Shown piece by piece: positions 6,146 through 6,724 of a DNA stretch of 6,724 nt. Origin of the DNA: Actinomycetes bacterium. Its GTDB lineage: Bacteria; Actinomycetota; Actinomycetes; Streptosporangiales; Streptosporangiaceae. The notes below the pieces were generated by a model. That model saw only the letters and a program-made list of their open reading frames with translations. It was not told the origin of the DNA and did no database searches. The DNA lies in NCBI GenBank assembly GCA_023425615.1, contig JAFACJ010000515.1, forward strand, positions 1-6,724, given 5' to 3'. Position 1 is the stretch's first letter, and each line of letters starts with the position of its first letter. A program made the translations under genes and the position numbers.

Positions 6146-6160
6146 GTTAGGCATACCTAA
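6142..6160 (+). promoter_or_regulatory. Second, weaker iron-box-like site overlapping the first
   Basis: The 19 bases ending in GGCATACCTAA match the iron-box consensus at about 14 positions; the right arm is good and the left arm is poor. It overlaps the strong box by four bases, with centres 15 bases apart, nearly one and a half helical turns. Paired DtxR-type dimers on overlapping sites are known. It ends 16 bases before the S4 start codon, so binding here would block transcription start or early elongation towards S4. Confidence 0.5.
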
Positions 6161-6166
6161 TCATGC

Positions 6167-6172
6167 AAGGAG
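6167..6172 (+). promoter_or_regulatory. Ribosome binding site of the S4 paralogue
   Basis: AAGGAG lies four bases before ATG 6177, a close match to the anti-Shine-Dalgarno sequence with slightly short spacing. Confidence 0.75.
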
Positions 6173-6176
6173 CACC

Positions 6177-6724
6177 ATGAACAACCCCCGGCCCAAGGCG
6201 AAGCTCTCCCGCGCGCTGGGCATCCCCCTCACGCCCAAGTGCGTCAAGTACTTCGAAGCACGCCCCTATCCGCCGGGCGTGCACGGCCGGGGCCGCAAGA
6301 AGGACTCCCCCTACAAGGCGCAGCTTCTGGAGAAGCAGCGGCTGCGCGCGCAGTACAACATCCGCGAGGCGCAGCTCCGCCTGGCCTTCGACCGCGCCCG
6401 CAAGGTCGAAGGCAAGACCGGCGAGGCGCTGGTGGCCGACCTGGAGTGCCGCCTCGACGCCCTGGTGCTGCGCGCCGGCTTCGCCCGCACCATCTACCAG
6501 GCCCGCCAGTTCGTCGTGCACGGCCACATCCTGGTGAACGGCAAGCGCTCCGACCGCCCGTCCCGGCGGCTGCGCCCCGGCGACTTCTTCTCCGTCGCCG
6601 ACAAGAGCCGCCCGATGCTCCCCTTCCAGACCGCCGCGCAGGGCGGCTTCGCCCCCCCCGTCCCCCCCCCCAACCACGACCTGCCCACCCACTCCCACCA
6701 CGCCCCCCTGGAGCGCCAACCCCA
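6177..6724 (+). CDS. Ribosomal protein S4 (uS4) paralogue, 3' end missing
   Basis: An S4-family protein, 182 complete residues, running off the right edge. It shows the actinomycete S4 opening ([11 protein letters not shown], 11-21), ARPYPPG (28-34), GRGRK (37-41), [10 protein letters not shown] (51-60), GKTGEAL (79-85), RLDALVLR (92-99) and the S4 RNA-binding motif ARTIYQARQ to VNGK (103-123). S4 binds 16S rRNA early in 30S assembly. It lacks the four-cysteine zinc site of zinc-binding S4 proteins but keeps one Cys (Cys22) where the last of those ligands would fall. The second half of the S4 domain ([21 protein letters not shown] region, 125-145) departs from the usual housekeeping wording, and Cys91 is unexpected, so I read it as a second copy and not the main S4. 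From residue 159 on the sequence becomes Pro/His-rich, probably through sequencing error. The iron boxes upstream suggest metal-dependent expression. Confidence 0.85.
   Translation, partial: MNNPRPKAKLSRALGIPLTPKCVKYFEARPYPPGVHGRGRKKDSPYKAQLLEKQRLRAQYNIREAQLRLAFDRARKVEGKTGEALVADLECRLDALVLRAGFARTIYQARQFVVHGHILVNGKRSDRPSRRLRPGDFFSVADKSRPMLPFQTAAQGGFAPPVPPPNHDLPTHSHHAPLERQP

Noticed and set aside
6127..6160. Zur (zinc) operator upstream of S4
   Set aside because: Actinobacterial Zur sites centre on an A/T-rich TGA-AA-TTTTCA-type palindrome; the sequence here instead fits the TTAGG/CCTAA iron-box pattern.
6071..6176. Inverted repeat GGTGCTCC (6071-6078) and GGAGCACC (6169-6176)
   Set aside because: Both arms are the Shine-Dalgarno regions of divergent genes, so the symmetry follows from shared start contexts and no single transcript is expected to contain both.
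6147..6719. Minus-strand open frame opposite S4
   Set aside because: It overlaps an S4 gene with many conserved motifs and crosses the iron boxes; its composition is shadow-like.

Overview
The window is GC-rich actinobacterial DNA. Codon third positions are strongly G/C, Shine-Dalgarno sites are purine-rich, the ribosomal protein S4 is of the actinomycete type, and there is a DtxR/IdeR-type iron box. The S4 and the other proteins fit a filamentous actinomycete such as the Streptosporangiales, but this is an inference from style and not a database match.

Layout. Positions 1-165 are the C-terminal end of a Cys/Met-metabolism PLP enzyme (O-acetylhomoserine sulfhydrylase type). After a 191-bp gap, 357-3284 (+) encodes a 975-residue two-domain haem protein. 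Its N-terminal third is catalase-like. The remainder closely resembles plant-type fatty acid alpha-dioxygenase and keeps both haem histidines, the catalytic tyrosine and the probable carboxylate-binding residues. The obvious reading is a self-contained oxylipin enzyme: one domain makes a 2-hydroperoxy fatty acid and the other converts or removes it.

Convergent with it, with one base between the stop codons, are two tandem paralogous lipoprotein genes (4194-3286 and 5202-4291, minus strand). Each lies in a unit of about 1 kb that also carries a conserved upstream block, so the pair is a clean head-to-tail duplication. A 79-bp identical stretch suggests recent gene conversion. Each lipoprotein has three internal cysteine-bounded repeats.

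Upstream of the lipoproteins, on the same strand, is a HugZ/DUF2470-like protein (6070-5300), probably haem- or iron-related. It diverges from an S4 paralogue (6177 to the window end, incomplete). The 106-bp divergent spacer holds one near-consensus iron box and a weaker overlapping second one. Iron (rather than zinc) control of a ribosomal protein paralogue would be unusual and is, with the catalase/alpha-dioxygenase fusion, the main item worth following. The last roughly 70 bases are extremely C-rich and disagree with the S4 family, which suggests a contig end with poor base calls.
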